From Lethocerus indicus (Eukaryota; Arthropoda; Insecta; Hemiptera; Belostomatidae), in the NCBI GenBank assembly GCA_019843655.1, contig JACDQD010000005.1:8645575-8709574 (forward strand): a stretch of DNA of 64,000 nt, in the 5' to 3' direction. Numbering within the stretch: position 1 is the stretch's first letter; each line of letters starts with the position of its first letter. The position numbers and the translations under genes are program-made. This document shows positions 63,111-64,000 of this stretch, piece by piece. Below the pieces are notes generated by a model, which did no database searches, was not told where the DNA came from, and saw only the letters and a list, made by a program, of their open reading frames with translations.

Positions 63111-63730
63111 GAGCTCGTGTTTCAACATCACTCCTGTGTAAGGCGACAAGAAAAAATTAAACATTTTAATAAACAAAAAAATTGCAAATATATTTCAAAT
63201 TAATCTCTGGGTCCACAAACAGTATTCTCTCGACGACCATTGTCTTACAGTACAGCCGAGGTCTGTTTCATATTCAATTTCATCCTGTATCCAGTATATA
63301 ACTCCTCAGCACAGCCTATTGATTATCGTATCATTCATTTATTTAAATTTCTGTATTTACTGCATCATCGATTCTGTAATTTCCAGAGATAAGCCTTGTG
63401 ACGACGATGTTAATTCGATGGAGGAACAGAAAATCACACTTTTTTTTAAATTGTCCTAGAAACACAAACAAATATATCTATATGCTCGTAGGTTTATGCC
63501 TGGTGGCGTTATTATAATTGTATGCAGAAAGTAAATAGAGAGCATTATTTTTTAAAAAATGTGCTGGAATATCACTTGTAACATGTACAGACAGGAGTAA
63601 TCGATCAGTATTTATGCCGCTTGTAATTTTATTATTAATTCCGTCCTATTTGTACTGTCCCTAGTACTGTATATATGCTGTAGAACTGTAGATATACTGG
63701 AGTGAAGTAGCCGGTAGTTGAGGATGGACG

Positions 63731-63771
63731 GAGGAGAGAGAGAGAGAGAGAGAGGGGGAGAGAGAGAGAGA
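63731..63771. repeat. (GA)n microsatellite
   Basis: GA run with one GGGGG interruption near the right edge of the window. Confidence 0.95.
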
Positions 63772-64000
63772 AAGGAGCTTAGAGCGGGGAAACAATTGGA
63801 TGATTGTTGCTATATTGTGAAGTAGAGTAGCGGCGCGGAGGAGGAGCCACTAACCCCATTATGATGGAAACCGAATTGACTTTTCCTGTCTCAACATCCA
63901 GGGTCTCTTTAGGCCCCCTCTAGCGGCCCCCGGCATACCTCTGGCCCCGCCTTCGGCGGTGAGACCGAGCGGGAAGACAAGCGGCTGGAAAAGCTGAGGG

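Larger units (their letters stand above)
57839..64000. other. Region upstream of the axotactin-like gene, no gene recognised
   Basis: Rich in fold-back repeats, with one other inverted-repeat element. The promoter of the axotactin-like gene should lie here but shows no clear core motif. From about 63,720 the sequence is GA-rich and then GC-rich with short frames to the window edge. That could be the 5' end of another gene, but no protein likeness is visible. Confidence 0.45.

Noticed and set aside
63861..63919. Short frame beginning MMETELTFPVS near the right edge
   Set aside because: It meets a stop after about 18 codons. It could precede a splice site, but nothing else supports a gene.

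Overview
The window looks like nuclear DNA from an insect. It is AT-rich, and its genes are split by GT-AG introns whose reading phases I could follow from exon to exon. It carries an insect-type gustatory receptor, a lola-like zinc-finger exon, and an axotactin-like gene. A hemipteran source is possible, but nothing in the sequence proves the order. I see no bacterial or organellar sequence, no tRNA or rRNA gene, and no CRISPR array.

Layout, left to right. (1) 1-3038: no gene recognised. (2) 3039-6147, minus strand: five exons of a gustatory receptor gene whose last exon was not found. (3) 7356-11197, plus strand: a complete seven-exon SGF29 gene, the SAGA-complex reader of H3K4 methylation. 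It lies head to head with the receptor. (4) 13589-25302, plus strand: a complete thirteen-exon Enhancer of zeste gene (753 aa), the H3K27 methyltransferase of PRC2. (5) 26785-27347, plus strand: a two-exon 3' cassette with paired zinc fingers of the lola type. No BTB exon was recognised. (6) 29602-57838, minus strand: a 28-kb gene of at least 35 coding exons. It encodes a signal peptide, a Kunitz domain, about six laminin-G domains, four EGF domains, a fibrinogen-like region, one membrane span and a cytoplasmic tail (about 2060 aa). This is axotactin or a close relative in the neurexin/Caspr superfamily. (7) 57839-64000: repeats, with no gene recognised.

Two neighbouring genes encode chromatin proteins (SGF29 and E(z)), but nothing suggests they are co-regulated. 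The axotactin-like gene is predicted to act at the cell surface of neurons or glia.

The introns and intergenic DNA hold an abundant fold-back repeat: about thirteen recognisable copies plus four decayed relics. They also hold a pair of TTAA-flanked piggyBac-like MITEs, a mariner transposase relic, another inverted-repeat element, LINE-tail fragments, a 36-bp perfect hairpin and several microsatellites. The most useful observations are the full exon reconstruction of the axotactin-like gene with an alternative last exon, and the fold-back repeat family with its possible longer parent.
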